From Chloroflexota bacterium (GTDB lineage Bacteria; Chloroflexota; Anaerolineae; UBA4142), in NCBI GenBank assembly GCA_016208315.1, contig JACQYF010000075.1, forward strand, positions 1-64,000: a DNA stretch of 64,000 nucleotides, in the 5' to 3' direction. The translations under genes were made by a program, and so were the position numbers. This document shows positions 7,897 through 16,170 of this stretch, in pieces. Positions within the stretch are counted from its first letter, which is position 1; each line of letters opens with the position of its first letter. Under the pieces are notes generated by a model that saw only the letters and a list, made by a program, of their open reading frames with translations, was not told the origin of the DNA and ran no database searches.

Positions 7897-8952
7897 CTAT
7901 TGCAGAAACATGTTCGTGTACGCTTTGGTCACGTCAATGTCGCTCTTGATAAATCCGGCATCCTTCATGAATTTGGCCGATGCGGCCCAATCGGCGGGAT
8001 CAACGTAGCCGAGACGCGGGCTTGTCCAGAGCTTGATCGAGGCCTTGAGCACCGCTTCGGTCTTTGGCAAGTTCTGCCCACCGGCTTCGGGTAGGTTCTG
8101 GACCGAAATCGCCAGCGCATCTTGAGGGTTGGCGATCGTGTCCTGCAAGCCCCGCAAAAAGGCGCGCACCATCTTTTGCGCGAGTTGGGGTTTTTCCGCG
8201 ACGGTCTTTTCGTTCGTCACCAGACCGATCCCGACCAGTTTGCTAAAGTCCGCAACTTGGATCACGTTGATCTCTTTCCCCGCCAAAGCCAGTTGCACCG
8301 GCTCATTGTTCGAGTATCCCACGGCGGCGTCTACGATGCCCTGCGTCAGCGCCGCGACCTGAGCAAAGCCAATATCCTGCACCGTCACATCCGATTCCTT
8401 GATGCCGGCCCCGTACAACAATGCGCGCCACCCCGTGTAATTCGCGCCCCAAAACGCGGGCAGCCCCACTTTTTTCCCGACCAAATCTTTCGGCGTCTTG
8501 ATGTTTTTCTCTTTCAGCGAAAAGACGCTCGACGGGAACCCGTTGTAGAAATTGGCGACATACACGAGCGGGATGTCTTGGGCGCGCGCCTGGATCACCT
8601 GATCGCCGCCGAGCAGCGCGAAATCGGCCTGGTTCGCGCCGACCAGTTTGATGCCATCTACCTCAAAGCCCCAAGTGAATTTGACTTTGAGACCCTCGGC
8701 GTTAAAGTATCCCTTTTTTTCGGCGACATACCACGGCGCGAACTGAACGTCGGGAATATAGCCCATGACGACCGTCACTTCAGTCAGCCCCGCCGCCGAA
8801 AGGGTGGGCGGCGCGGTCGGCGCGGTCGTGGGTGCGATTGTCGTGGGCAATGGCGCAGTCGTCGGCGTTGACGCGGGAGCGCACGCGGCCAGCAATAGAG
8901 CGCCGCTCAAAGCGACCAAGATGATCATGCAACGAACAAGATTTGACTTCAT
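7897..8952 (-). CDS. ribY: Riboflavin ABC transporter substrate-binding lipoprotein (RibY type)
   Basis: 351 residues; ATG at 8952 with GGAGGA upstream. Lipoprotein signal (LLLAAC) and a Pro/Thr linker, then an NMT1/THI5-like binding domain starting VVMGYIPDVQFAPWYVAEKKGYF, which captures a small heterocyclic ligand outside the membrane. It is the last gene of a three-gene minus-strand unit; its ATGA overlaps the permease stop. The FMN riboswitch at 10759-11003 makes riboflavin or a precursor the likely ligand, as in Chloroflexus RibXY systems. Family relatives bind pyrimidine precursors of thiamin, so the assignment rests on the riboswitch. Confidence 0.8.
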   Translation of the reverse strand: MKSNLVRCMIILVALSGALLLAACAPASTPTTAPLPTTIAPTTAPTAPPTLSAAGLTEVTVVMGYIPDVQFAPWYVAEKKGYFNAEGLKVKFTWGFEVDGIKLVGANQADFALLGGDQVIQARAQDIPLVYVANFYNGFPSSVFSLKEKNIKTPKDLVGKKVGLPAFWGANYTGWRALLYGAGIKESDVTVQDIGFAQVAALTQGIVDAAVGYSNNEPVQLALAGKEINVIQVADFSKLVGIGLVTNEKTVAEKPQLAQKMVRAFLRGLQDTIANPQDALAISVQNLPEAGGQNLPKTEAVLKASIKLWTSPRLGYVDPADWAASAKFMKDAGFIKSDIDVTKAYTNMFLQ

Positions 8953-9803
8953 GGATTTGTCCTCCGCCATCGAATTATTAACCGTTCTAATAGTACGACG
9001 ACCATGTACAAGCCGAGCGCCATGCTCGAAAGTGTGATGACTGTCGCAAACATTAAGGGCGTGTCGAGCGCGCCGCGCGCAAAGTTGAGCAGGAACCCCA
9101 GCCCGCGATCCGCCCACAACAGCTCGACGACCGTTACGCCGATCACCGACAGCGTTACGCCCACCCGCAGCCCGCCGAAAAAGATCGGCAGCGCGGCCGG
9201 CACCTCGAGCTTGGCAAAGATTTCCCAGCGCGTGGCCGCGTACGAGCGCATCAGTTCGCGGTATTCGGGCCGCACGCCGCGCACCCCGACGATCGTGTTG
9301 ACGAGCATCGGGAAAAAGCAGATGAGCGCGGCGATCAGGGCATTTTGCAGGGGGCCGGTGTTGATCCAGATCACCAGCAGCGGGCCGAGCGCAATGATCG
9401 GGACGGCCTGCGAGGCGACGAGATACGGCGAGACGATTTTCTCCAGCAGCGGCGATTTCGCCAGCGCGTAGCCAACCACCACGGCGAAGACAAACGCGAT
9501 GCCAAAGCCGACCGCGATCTCGAGCACGGTGATGCTGAGATGCCGCGAGAGAATGCCCTGCTCCCAGTGGTAGACCCAACTGGCCGCAACCTGGGCCGGC
9601 GTCGGGAGGATAAAGACCGGATAGCGATTGACGACGACGACAGTCTGCCACAGGAGCAGGAAGAGCGTCAGCGCAAATGGAATCGTGATGTACTGAAGGT
9701 GAGTGCGAAACCAGGGAGGTAGGCGCATTTCGTGATTCCAGGTTAGTAGGCGACGTGCAGGCAATTCGCGGTTCAACTCATGACCTCGGTCATTTGCGTC
9801 CAT
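8949..9803 (-). CDS. ribX: Riboflavin ABC transporter permease (RibX type)
   Basis: Up to 284 residues. The earliest ATG (9803) overlaps the ATPase gene by 14 nt; a second ATG at 9728 would give 259 residues and neither has a strong ribosome site. Six membrane segments surround the family signature EYRELMRSYAATRWEIFAKLEVPAALP, the EAA loop that docks on the ATPase. It belongs to the SsuC/TauC-like permeases used with NMT1-type binding proteins. Its TGA overlaps the ATG of the binding protein, implying coupled translation. Confidence 0.8.
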   Translation of the reverse strand: MDANDRGHELNRELPARRLLTWNHEMRLPPWFRTHLQYITIPFALTLFLLLWQTVVVVNRYPVFILPTPAQVAASWVYHWEQGILSRHLSITVLEIAVGFGIAFVFAVVVGYALAKSPLLEKIVSPYLVASQAVPIIALGPLLVIWINTGPLQNALIAALICFFPMLVNTIVGVRGVRPEYRELMRSYAATRWEIFAKLEVPAALPIFFGGLRVGVTLSVIGVTVVELLWADRGLGFLLNFARGALDTPLMFATVITLSSMALGLYMVVVLLERLIIRWRRTNP

Positions 9804-10575
9804 TCCCGTTCAAGCGCAGCGCGGCGCGCACGGCGCGCACGAGTTCGGCATAGCGCGGCGCTTCGCGCAGGTCAACCGTGCGCGGGCGCGGCAGGTCAAC
9901 CTCGATCACGCGCTCGATCTGCCCAGGACGCGGCGTCAACACGGCCACGCGGTCCGAGAGCATCACCGCTTCGCCGACGCTGTGCGTGACGAAAAGTATC
10001 GTCACCCGCGTGCGGTCCCAGATGTCGAGCAATTCGCGGCCGAGACGCTCGCGCGTCATTTCGTCCAGCGCGCCAAACGGTTCGTCCATCAGCAGAATGG
10101 CAGGGCGGTAGGCGAGCGCGCGGGCAATCGCCACTTGCTGCTGCATGCCCGACGACAACTCGTGCGGATAGCGCGCGCCAAAGTCGCGCAGCCGGATCAG
10201 GTCGAGCAGCTCGGCGGCGCGGCGTTCGCGTTCGGCGTGCGCAAGCTTGAGGATTTCGAGCGGCAGTTGGATGTTGCTCGCGATGCTGCGCCATTCCATC
10301 AGCGTCGGCGACTGAAAGACGATGGCGGTCTCGCGGGCGCGGCGGGCCTGCGCGGGCGTGCGCCCGTCAATCAGAATGCGGCCCTCGTTCGGCGCGAGCA
10401 GATCGCCGACGAGCCGGAGGAGCGTGGATTTGCCGCAGCCGGACGGCCCGATGATGGAGAGAAATTCGCCGGCGCGCACGTCGAGCGATACATCGCGCAA
10501 GGCCAACACGCCATCGCGCGGCGGCCCGTAATGCTTGCTGACCGATTCGATTCGTATGAGGGTATGGTTGTCCAT
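9790..10575 (-). CDS. Riboflavin ABC transporter ATP-binding protein
   Basis: 261 residues from the ATG at 10575; longer upstream reading runs through a family D repeat and was rejected. Walker A GPSGCGKST (about 48-56), signature LSSGMQQQ, Walker B ILLMDEPFGALDE and the switch His in FVTHSVGEA are all present, as in SsuB/TauB-type importers. First gene after the FMN riboswitch and its terminator, so expression of all three genes should fall when FMN is plentiful. Confidence 0.8.
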   Translation of the reverse strand: MDNHTLIRIESVSKHYGPPRDGVLALRDVSLDVRAGEFLSIIGPSGCGKSTLLRLVGDLLAPNEGRILIDGRTPAQARRARETAIVFQSPTLMEWRSIASNIQLPLEILKLAHAERERRAAELLDLIRLRDFGARYPHELSSGMQQQVAIARALAYRPAILLMDEPFGALDEMTRERLGRELLDIWDRTRVTILFVTHSVGEAVMLSDRVAVLTPRPGQIERVIEVDLPRPRTVDLREAPRYAELVRAVRAALRLNGNGRK

Positions 10576-10595
10576 TTCCAAAACAAAAACCCGGC

Positions 10596-10622
10596 GTGGG
10601 CGACCACAAGGGTCGCCCCTAC
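10596..10622. repeat. GGGCGACC-ACAA-GGTCGCCC hairpin, family D
   Basis: Perfect 8-bp stem followed by CTAC, lying just upstream of the ATPase start codon. Same family as 6270-6359. Confidence 0.7.
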
Positions 10623-10671
10623 ACCGGGGCAGGGGGACGCACGGACGCATCGCCACGCGGACAATCGGCGC

Positions 10672-10706
10672 AAATAAAATCCCGATGTACGAAAAAATAC
10701 ATCGGG
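10672..10706 (-). terminator. Intrinsic terminator of the FMN riboswitch
   Basis: On the minus strand CCCGATGTA-TTTTTTCG-TACATCGGG (10706-10681) is a 9-bp stem followed by ATTTTATTT. It lies 53 nt beyond the riboswitch aptamer and before the first transporter gene, which is the arrangement of a transcription-attenuation platform. Confidence 0.85.
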
Positions 10707-10758
10707 GCATCACACGCAAACGATTGCCGGCGCGCAAGCGCGCAGACGTATTCGTCAG

Positions 10759-11003
10759 ACCTTCTCTCTTCCGGACTATACCGTCGGCTCCGGCTCAACC
10801 GGATCCTGCTCCATCCACCGCAGTGGACTCGGCTCGCGGGCTCTAGTTAGTTTCACAGTTTTCTAGTTTTCTAGTTGGATAGTTGATGCTCGGACTCGTC
10901 AACTATTGAACTATCAAACTATCTCACTACCACCGCCGATCGGGAATTGTCTCTTGGGCGGGGTTACCCCGCACCTACAAAGACTCACCCTGCCCCGAAG
11001 GTG
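10759..11003 (-). promoter_or_regulatory. FMN riboswitch (RFN element) with enlarged loops
   Basis: Read on the minus strand: P1 is ACCTTC...GAAGGT; GGGGCAGGGTGA and AATTCCCGATCGGCGGT give the P2/P3 core; GAGCCCGCGAGCCGA follows; then GCAGGATCCGGTTGAGCC, GGAGCCGACGGTATAGTCC and GGAAGAGAGAAGGT complete the aptamer. These are the near-invariant RFN segments. The P2 loop carries an extra roughly 35-nt hairpin and the P3 arm an extra roughly 60-nt hairpin, both made of mini-repeat sequence. It precedes the transporter operon. Confidence 0.93.
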
Positions 11004-11054
11004 CTATTCAGTTGCTTCCAGTATATCGCGAATGGATTTCGTTGTCAAAAACCA

Positions 11055-11129
11055 GTGCGCCTGGAGGGACTCGAACCCCCAACCGACAGTTTCGAAGACT
11101 GGCGCTCTATCCACTTGAGCTACAGGCGC
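11055..11129 (-). tRNA. tRNA-Arg (UCG)
   Basis: 75 nt without encoded CCA. Acceptor GCGCCTG/CAGGCGC with discriminator A, D-arm GCTC/GAGC, anticodon loop CTTCGAA (anticodon TCG), T-arm GGGGGTTCGAGTCCCTC. One mismatch at the top of the anticodon stem. No protein reading through this interval is credible. Confidence 0.93.
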
Positions 11130-11203
11130 AGGCGCTGAGTTGCGTTCTCCTCACCTCTCGTCGCCAGTATAATGCGAAAGCGGGACGCTGTCAAGCAATG
11201 CAC

Positions 11204-11270
11204 CCTAATCCTAATCCTAATCCTAATCCTAATCCTAATCCTAATCCTAATCCTAATCCTAATCCTAATC
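11204..11270. repeat. (CCTAAT)n hexanucleotide tandem repeat
   Basis: Eleven uninterrupted copies of CCTAAT (ATTAGG on the minus strand). The first minus-strand unit supplies the TAG stop of the PfkB-family gene (GTG GAT TAG). It lies between tRNA-Arg and that gene's 3' end. Confidence 0.95.
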
Positions 11271-12164
11271 CACTCGTTGCCGTCGCGGCAATAGATGTTG
11301 ATACAACGCCTCGACTTCGGACAGGTCGCGGCGGAAGGGGCCTTCGGTTTCCAGCTTGAGACTGGTCACCGCGGCGGCCCAGACCACCGCGTCTTCCGGC
11401 GGCGCGCTCAAGCGGCGACAGAGATAGGCCGACGTGCAGGTATCGCCGCGACCGCTGCGGCCGCGTAGTTCGCGCGGCACGAGCGGGGCTTGGTCAATTA
11501 CTCCATCATGGCAGACGAGGACGCCGCCGCCGTGCGTCAACAAAACCTCGCGCGGCCCGAATTCTGCCAGGCGGCGCGCGGCCTTGTAGCGATCGGATTC
11601 GCCGGTCAGCAGTTCGGCTTCGACGGCGTCGGTCTTGAGCACATTGACGTGGCGCAAGATGCGCTCTTTGCCCGGCCAATCATCAAAGCCAAGCGTGCCA
11701 TCGCTCACGACGCGGATAAACCCCTGCACGTCCAGCGCGATCATCGCCCCGCGTCCGGCCAATGCTTCCACGACCTCTTGTGACACTTCGCCGCGCGCCG
11801 ACGAAGCGACGATCGCGAACACTCGCGATTCGATGCCCTCGAGCTGGTCTAGCGTGAAAGGGCCGGCGGAACGGGTCATTTCAATCGTCCGCTGGTCCAT
11901 GTTGTCGGTAGGATAGGTCAAACGCAGATGAGTCGAGGCGGGAGTCTCGCGCGCCCTCATCGTCACTCCAAGTCGCTCCAGATCGTCTAACGCGCCCCAG
12001 TCCTCGCGCGCCAGGCGGGTGACGACCGCGACGCGCTTGCCCATACGCGCGGCGACGTGCGCGCCGTAATAGTATGCACCGCCATTCACGACGGTCGTGC
12101 GCGTAGGATAGACGATGGTGTCTTTGGTGTAGTGGCCCACAAATGTAATGTCAAACATAATCAA
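11265..12164 (-). CDS. PfkB/ribokinase-family sugar or nucleoside kinase
   Basis: 299 residues. The C-terminal PfkB signature GRSGRGDTCTSAY (about 235-247) holds the catalytic Asp and anion-hole Gly residues. The N-terminal substrate-site region (VVNGGAYYYGAHVAARMG) is present but diverged. The start overlaps the upstream ligase gene by 14 nt, so it is the last gene of the lipoyl-assembly operon. Phosphorylated substrate unknown; no kinase is required by the known lipoyl pathways, which makes the linkage notable. The stop codon comes from the CCTAAT repeat. Confidence 0.75.
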   Translation of the reverse strand: MIMFDITFVGHYTKDTIVYPTRTTVVNGGAYYYGAHVAARMGKRVAVVTRLAREDWGALDDLERLGVTMRARETPASTHLRLTYPTDNMDQRTIEMTRSAGPFTLDQLEGIESRVFAIVASSARGEVSQEVVEALAGRGAMIALDVQGFIRVVSDGTLGFDDWPGKERILRHVNVLKTDAVEAELLTGESDRYKAARRLAEFGPREVLLTHGGGVLVCHDGVIDQAPLVPRELRGRSGRGDTCTSAYLCRRLSAPPEDAVVWAAAVTSLKLETEGPFRRDLSEVEALYQHLLPRRQRVD

Positions 12165-12960
12165 TCGAAACTCGCGCCGAGATTTTGAGCGACTTGGGCG
12201 AGGCGGTGCTCTGTAGATTCAAGAATTCTTCGGATTCCAATTTTTCGCGAATATTCCGCATCTGTTCGCATTCGGCGGGCGTGAGTTGATCGAGCTTGAG
12301 TGGCCGCCCCAACGCGCGCGCGTATTCCTCGATCAATATTCTCTCGACCGTTGGAATCGCGATTTCGCCCAACTGGGCGCGCAGGGTCGTGATGTTGGCG
12401 CGCAACGCCTCGCGCGCCAAATCGCGAAACGCCTCCGACGGAACGCGCCAAACCTGCGCCATTGTTTCGTAGTCGAAATCGAACAGCAGGTTGCCGACGA
12501 CGACGCACGCCTCCTCAATCTGTCCGCCCCCCGTACCCGCGATCCGTTTCTCGTCTACCTCGATTTCGTTGACCTCGTGCAATTGCGCGTTTAGCCCCAG
12601 CCGTCTTAGTGTCGCGACGGGCGCTTCCAACAGGCGCGCGAAAATCGCCGCGGAGACCGGGGGCACGCGGCTGCGATGAAAGACGCATTGATAGAAAATC
12701 TGATTCGCGTCGAGGTACGTCGCGCCGCCGCCGACCTGACGGCGCATCACGGGGAGCTGGCGACGCGCGCATTCCGCGCGGTCGAGGACCGCATCAAACG
12801 ATTGGTGAAAGCCGAGGGACAGGTAAGGGGAAGAAGGCCGGCAGATAATGATGGCATCTGACGACTCGTCGGTCATCGCCTCGGCGAGCGCATGGAAGAC
12901 TGTTTGGGTTTGCCAATAGGGAGCGAAGCCCAGTTGGATCAGGCGGATCGGTTCAGGCAT
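12151..12960 (-). CDS. Lipoate-protein ligase A-family protein (single domain)
   Basis: 269 residues; ATG at 12960 overlaps the radical SAM stop by 8 nt. It has the BPL/LplA/LipB fold with RRQVGGGATYLD for the lipoyl/octanoyl-AMP pocket, and VDEKRIAGTGGGQ with the candidate catalytic Lys. Residues about 200-260 are a helical tail. Second ligase-type gene in this operon; it may transfer octanoyl groups, act on another acceptor, or be an amidotransferase like LipM/LipL. Active-site residues look intact. Confidence 0.75.
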   Translation of the reverse strand: MPEPIRLIQLGFAPYWQTQTVFHALAEAMTDESSDAIIICRPSSPYLSLGFHQSFDAVLDRAECARRQLPVMRRQVGGGATYLDANQIFYQCVFHRSRVPPVSAAIFARLLEAPVATLRRLGLNAQLHEVNEIEVDEKRIAGTGGGQIEEACVVVGNLLFDFDYETMAQVWRVPSEAFRDLAREALRANITTLRAQLGEIAIPTVERILIEEYARALGRPLKLDQLTPAECEQMRNIREKLESEEFLNLQSTASPKSLKISARVSIDYV

Positions 12961-14035
12961 CCCAACCCAACTGCTCGCGGATGATGGGCAAGTCGTCGGC
13001 GGTGGGAACGAAAGGATAATCGCGAAATTCCTCGCCCGGACGGTACGAGCCGTAGGGCCGGTTGCACGTCATGTTGCCGCTGCGGTCGGGGCAGCCGTTG
13101 GTCATGAACGCGCGCCCCGCAACAATCGTCTCCGCAAGCGTTTGCGGAGGCGCATCAATCGCCGCGATATTGTCCTGCGCGTCGAACTGAATCGCGTGCG
13201 CGGTCAGCCGGTCGTTTTCGATCAGGTATTTGGCGAGTTGGACGCGACGCCAGCGGCGGATCGGCTGGCGCGGCAGGTCTTGCATCGCGCTGCCCGGCTC
13301 CGGGTTGAACGAAAAAAGAAAAGCGGCGATCTGCTCGGCGTGGAGTTGCGCGAACAGATTCACGAGATCGCGGTCGGTCTCGCCGAGGCCGACGATGATG
13401 TGGCAGTTGACATTCAGCGGGCCGTACAGGCGGCGCGCGGCGCGGATGATCTGCCAATGGTGATCCCAATCGTGCGGACTGCGGACGTCCTTGCCGCGCG
13501 TGCGATTGAACACATCCTCGGTCGCGGCATCCAGCCCGATGCCGATAATGTCCACGCCCGTCGCCTGGATACGGCGCAGCCATTCCTCGTCTAAAAGCGT
13601 CGCGCTGACGAGCGCCGAGAGCGGCACGGCGGGCGCGGCGTCATGCACGCGCGTGAGAATCTCGATCATGTCGGCGTTCGCGCGATGGTCTTGCACCTGT
13701 GAAACGCACACGCGCCCGATCCGGCCCTCGCGCTCGCGTTCCGCGATTTTGTCCGCGACGAGCTGGGTTGAATACAACGGCCAGGCGACGCGAATAAAGG
13801 TATTGTCTTCGGGGACGCCCGGACGCTCGCGCGCCAAGCCGCAGTAAACGCAGTTGGCGAAACAGCCCTGCGGATAATGCTCGAGCAGATTCACGCAGCC
13901 GCAATGCGCGTCGCGAAAGACGCGTCCCGATTTCAGTCCAAGCGCGATTGCCGCCGCGCTGCTGATGCGAACGTGCTCGGGGCTTATCGCGTAATACTCG
14001 TTTTGTAGATGTGCGGGAACTGTTATCTTCGACAT
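12953..14035 (-). CDS. Radical SAM lipoyl synthase subunit (LipS1/LipS2 type), gene 1
   Basis: 360 residues from the ATG at 14035 (GGAGCA upstream); upstream codons are repeat-derived. The [4Fe-4S] motif CFANCVYC (CxxxCxxC) follows HYPQG, with biotin-synthase-like barrel segments (VDIIGIGLDAATEDVF, CHIIVGLGETDRDL). The C-terminus has extra Cys residues in NGCPDRSGNMTCNRPYG, possible ligands of an auxiliary cluster. Neighbouring a second such gene, gcvH and lipoate ligases, it fits the LipS1/LipS2 pair that inserts sulfur into octanoyl groups in place of LipA. I cannot say which of the two it is. Confidence 0.75.
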   Translation of the reverse strand: MSKITVPAHLQNEYYAISPEHVRISSAAAIALGLKSGRVFRDAHCGCVNLLEHYPQGCFANCVYCGLARERPGVPEDNTFIRVAWPLYSTQLVADKIAEREREGRIGRVCVSQVQDHRANADMIEILTRVHDAAPAVPLSALVSATLLDEEWLRRIQATGVDIIGIGLDAATEDVFNRTRGKDVRSPHDWDHHWQIIRAARRLYGPLNVNCHIIVGLGETDRDLVNLFAQLHAEQIAAFLFSFNPEPGSAMQDLPRQPIRRWRRVQLAKYLIENDRLTAHAIQFDAQDNIAAIDAPPQTLAETIVAGRAFMTNGCPDRSGNMTCNRPYGSYRPGEEFRDYPFVPTADDLPIIREQLGWDA

Positions 14036-14039
14036 GATT

Positions 14040-14106
14040 GCTCCATTGATAGTATGGGAGTATGGGGGTGTGGGAGTACCCCCATACCCCCACACCCCCA
14101 CACTCA
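14040..14106. repeat. GGGAGTATGGGGGT mini-repeat hairpin (family F)
   Basis: AGTATGGGAGTATGGGGG opposed by CCCCCATACCCCCACACCCC, a long hairpin filling the gap between the two radical SAM genes. Other copies at 37690-37742, 50447-50513 and 61121-61142. Confidence 0.8.
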
Positions 14107-14107
14107 T

Positions 14108-15049
14108 TCACCACGTCACCCCGCAGCACGCGTTGATGAAACTCGGCTCGAGGTTGCGCGCCCGCGCGTAGGCGACGCTGCCATCGGCGGGATACGCGAT
14201 GCCGTTTAGCCCGGCGTCAATCGCAAGGCGGTCAATCGCGATCTTCATTTCGCCGAGCGGGCGCGCGCAGCCAAGCACGATGGGAATGCGCGGGAGCGTT
14301 TTGCGCGCGGTCTCGAAGAATCCCGCGATGTCGCTCAGGGGCGGCGGTGGCGTCTGCGCCATCGGCGTACCGGAGAGCGGCATCAGGATGACGAGCACGA
14401 GCACCTTGGGCGAATGACGCGCGATCATTTCCAGCGCGTGCCACTCGCCGAGCATTCGCCCGTAGTGCAAGCCGAGAATGATGTGCGGGATCGTCGGGAT
14501 GCGATGTTGCTCCAGGCGCGCGAGCGCCGCGTCGTAATCTTCCGGCGTGGCGTCGAGATGATAGATCTCGCGGATCGTATCTGCGTGACCGATGACGTCA
14601 ATCATCGCGCCATCCACGCCGAGCGGCGCGAGGGCCGCGCACGTTTCTTCGTCCGGCAGACCGGGATGCACGCGAATCGCCAGCCCCAGTTCGCGGCGGA
14701 CACGCGCCAGGTCGGGAATGAAATCGCGCAGCGGGACGCATCCGCGGCGGTCGCTGCCGCCCGAAACCAGGATGCCGCGCGCGCCGCGCTGCGCCAGAGT
14801 CGCGCAGAGATCGAAGAGCGAGCCGTCAAACCGCGACAAATCGCGCATGCCTTGCAGCAGGGTCGTTTGGCAGTGATCGCAGTTCAGCGCGCACGCAGCA
14901 CCCGTGACACTGATGGGGATGAATTCGGTCGCGACGTGATTGGCGTACTCGGAGGTGCGATAGCGTTTGAGGCCGGGCGCGTGAAAAGTGATCTGGTCGG
15001 GGAAATGCGCGCGGCGCAGGCGCAGGCACTCGGGGTCAATCGCGATCAC
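14108..15049 (-). CDS. Radical SAM lipoyl synthase subunit (LipS1/LipS2 type), gene 2
   Basis: 313 residues from a GTG at 15049 that overlaps the ligase TGA (GTGA). Cluster motif CALNCDHC (CxxxCxxC) after ISVTGAA, then barrel motifs GILVSGGSDRRG, HPGLPDEETC and IILGLHYGR. The C-terminus ends NACCGVTW with paired Cys, a possible auxiliary-cluster site. It differs clearly from gene 1, as expected for a two-protein lipoyl synthase. Cytosolic and likely oxygen-sensitive. Confidence 0.75.
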   Translation of the reverse strand: MIAIDPECLRLRRAHFPDQITFHAPGLKRYRTSEYANHVATEFIPISVTGAACALNCDHCQTTLLQGMRDLSRFDGSLFDLCATLAQRGARGILVSGGSDRRGCVPLRDFIPDLARVRRELGLAIRVHPGLPDEETCAALAPLGVDGAMIDVIGHADTIREIYHLDATPEDYDAALARLEQHRIPTIPHIILGLHYGRMLGEWHALEMIARHSPKVLVLVILMPLSGTPMAQTPPPPLSDIAGFFETARKTLPRIPIVLGCARPLGEMKIAIDRLAIDAGLNGIAYPADGSVAYARARNLEPSFINACCGVTW

Positions 15050-16170
15050 GCCGCGCCCCCGGGGTTGACGAAACAGCCGTAGGGGTCGGCGCGGGCTTTT
15101 GCGTCCGCGATATTCGCGCGCTGGACTGCTGTGTGAACGGCTTGAACTAGATCGGCGAGGGGGATGTGGCAGAGTTCGGTTTGCCAGCGCGCATAGTTCT
15201 TTTCGAGCGTTGCCGCGACCGCGCCGGGTTCCGCCGTGTGCCAGCGCAGCCCGGCTTCCAGGGCGGCAATCGCGTTTTCGGCGGTAAAAAAGTCGCCGCC
15301 GATAAAGACCGCTTTCAGCATGCGCCCCGCGAGCGTCGCGCGGACGTCGAGCAAGCCGGCGGCGGTTTTCACTTTCGCCGACCCAAACGCGTCGGGAACC
15401 TCGGTCGTCTGAAACGTCCAGCCGTCGGTGAGATATTTATCCTGTTCGAGCGCGGCAATGACTTGACGTTCCTCGTGTGAAAAATCGCCCGCGACGAGAG
15501 AGACCCCGAATGCTTCCGCGTATGCCTGCGCGATGCACGCGCGTACCTGTTGCAGCGGAATCGCCCAGCCGACTTCGCGGCGCACTGTCGTGGTGCGCGC
15601 GGCAACGGTCGCGATCTCTTTATCAGAGATTTTCTCGAACGGCGTATCCAGCACGCGCAGCATGAGGGGCACGTCGAGGTCAACGAGGAGCGAAGCGTGA
15701 AAGAGCAGCCCGTCCGAAGGCGCGCGGTAAATGCCGAGGCCCACGATCTTGCGCCCGTTCACTTCGATATCGTTCTTGCGCCGAAATCTCGCCTGTACTC
15801 CGAGATTATTCAAACCGCGCACCAACCCCTCGGAGAATCGCTCCATCAATTCACGCGCGCGGCTGTAAGCATCGTCCGAGTGTCCCGGCAGTATCAGCGC
15901 CACGCCCAATTGGTCGCTGCCCATAATGATCGCGCCGCCGCCGGTCGGGCGGCGATTGATCGCGATATGGTTCGCGCGGCAGTAATCCACGTGGATTTCA
16001 TTCTCCACGTTTTGGAAGCGTCCGACGAGCGCGCAGTGCGAGCGGTAGGTGTAGAGCCGGAGACTGGGGGGCGATTGGCCCGCGCCGACGCGCTGCGTGA
16101 CCGCATCGTCCGCCGCCAAGCCGAACGACGCCGAAACGCCGTCGTCCGTGATGAGCCGCCACTCAGTCAT
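15046..16170 (-). CDS. Lipoate-protein ligase with fused LplB-like domain
   Basis: 374 residues; the ATG at 16170 overlaps the gcvH TGA. N-terminal ligase domain: RRPTGGGAIIMGSDQ for the pocket and NDIEVNGRKIVGLG with the catalytic Lys. Residues about 270-374 form a C-terminal accessory domain (VKTAAGLLDVRATLAGRM, VFIGGDFF) corresponding to the separate LplB chain of split archaeal-type ligases. It should adenylate octanoate or lipoate and attach it to the H-protein encoded just upstream. Fits the sLpl(AB)-LipS1/S2 route, here with A and B fused. Confidence 0.82.
   Translation of the reverse strand: MTEWRLITDDGVSASFGLAADDAVTQRVGAGQSPPSLRLYTYRSHCALVGRFQNVENEIHVDYCRANHIAINRRPTGGGAIIMGSDQLGVALILPGHSDDAYSRARELMERFSEGLVRGLNNLGVQARFRRKNDIEVNGRKIVGLGIYRAPSDGLLFHASLLVDLDVPLMLRVLDTPFEKISDKEIATVAARTTTVRREVGWAIPLQQVRACIAQAYAEAFGVSLVAGDFSHEERQVIAALEQDKYLTDGWTFQTTEVPDAFGSAKVKTAAGLLDVRATLAGRMLKAVFIGGDFFTAENAIAALEAGLRWHTAEPGAVAATLEKNYARWQTELCHIPLADLVQAVHTAVQRANIADAKARADPYGCFVNPGGAA

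Noticed and set aside
10906-11138. Small frames ending in LEGLEPPTDSFEDWRSIHL-like sequence
   Set aside because: A common mis-annotation produced by reading through tRNA-Arg on the opposite strand and the FMN riboswitch.
11204-11270. Telomere or linear-chromosome end
   Set aside because: The CCTAAT array is internal, only 11 copies, and flanked by ordinary genes on both sides.
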